From assembly GCA_028874795.1 (NCBI GenBank), contig JAPPHT010000014.1:1-60656 (forward strand): a stretch of DNA of 60,656 bases, read 5' to 3'. Below the pieces are notes generated by a model that saw only the letters and a list, made by a program, of their open reading frames with translations, did not search any database and was not told where the DNA came from. Positions 60,618 to 60,656 of this stretch are shown one piece after another (the stretch's first letter is position 1; each line of letters opens with the position of its first letter). Position numbers and translations under genes: made by a program. This DNA is from Chloroflexota bacterium. GTDB lineage: Bacteria > Chloroflexota > Dehalococcoidia > Lucifugimonadales > Australimonadaceae.

Positions 60618-60656
60618 ATAACCCGTCAACGTTGAGTTGAGCGGATGGACGGGGTT

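Overview
The window looks like one contig of a high-GC, free-living bacterium of the phylum Chloroflexota, most likely a marine SAR202 / Dehalococcoidia-like lineage. This is inferred from content, not from a marker tree: Rieske oxygenases, cupins and short-chain dehydrogenases (SDRs) typical of recalcitrant-organic-matter degraders, an archaeal-type PEP carboxylase, lipoprotein solute-binding proteins, and dense short operons with many 4-base ATGA/GTGA overlaps. The first ~165 bases are homopolymer runs and look like an assembly or sequencing artefact. The right end cuts off or interrupts a comF gene.

Layout. (1) 0.3-8.8 kb: plus-strand catabolic cluster with SDR, Rieske oxygenase, LigB-type extradiol dioxygenase, fused ABC permease, double-cupin protein, second Rieske oxygenase and small cupin. 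(2) 8.8-15.8 kb: fabF-folC (minus), dnaE (plus), ogt (minus). (3) 16.0-26.5 kb: a plus-strand operon of eight genes (STAS, response-regulator/PP2C phosphatase, RsbW-like kinase, periplasmic-binding lipoprotein, sensor histidine kinase, circularly permuted ATP-grasp, alpha-E protein, MMPL exporter), the first five joined by translational overlaps or short gaps. (4) 26.5-38.7 kb: mostly minus-strand housekeeping genes: archaeal-type ppc, era, a second double-cupin gene, tRNA-Gly(CCC), a frameshifted zinc-ribbon membrane gene, plsY, a PHP phosphoesterase, rny, recA, nadE, rpsU. An RCC1-repeat lipoprotein lies on the plus strand. (5) 39-42.4 kb: small genes including a single-domain retropepsin, FmdB zinc ribbon, dtd, a lipoprotein and a membrane protein. 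(6) 42.5-49.7 kb: two tandem SDRs resembling the dehydrogenase domain of peroxisomal MFE-2, a TauE/SafE exporter, a DUF998-like protein, an aldo/keto reductase, a second solute-binding lipoprotein and a beta-hydroxyacid dehydrogenase-like protein. (7) 49.7-55.6 kb: proBA and small genes, an amidohydrolase, a Mug-like DNA glycosylase, an AT-richer nuclease-like hypothetical and thpR. (8) 55.8-60.7 kb: an isolated HK97-type prohead protease and major capsid protein among dispersed repeats, then a DNA methyltransferase, a HAD hydrolase and a truncated comF.

The two best candidates for an undescribed system are the operon at 15983-26450 and the capsid/protease pair at 55898-58441. In the first, a solute-binding receptor, a histidine kinase and a partner-switching module are joined to a predicted ATP-grasp/alpha-E peptide-bond-forming pair and an exporter. 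In the second, capsid genes occur without terminase, portal, tail or integrase. All functional statements rest on reading motifs by eye; no database search was run.
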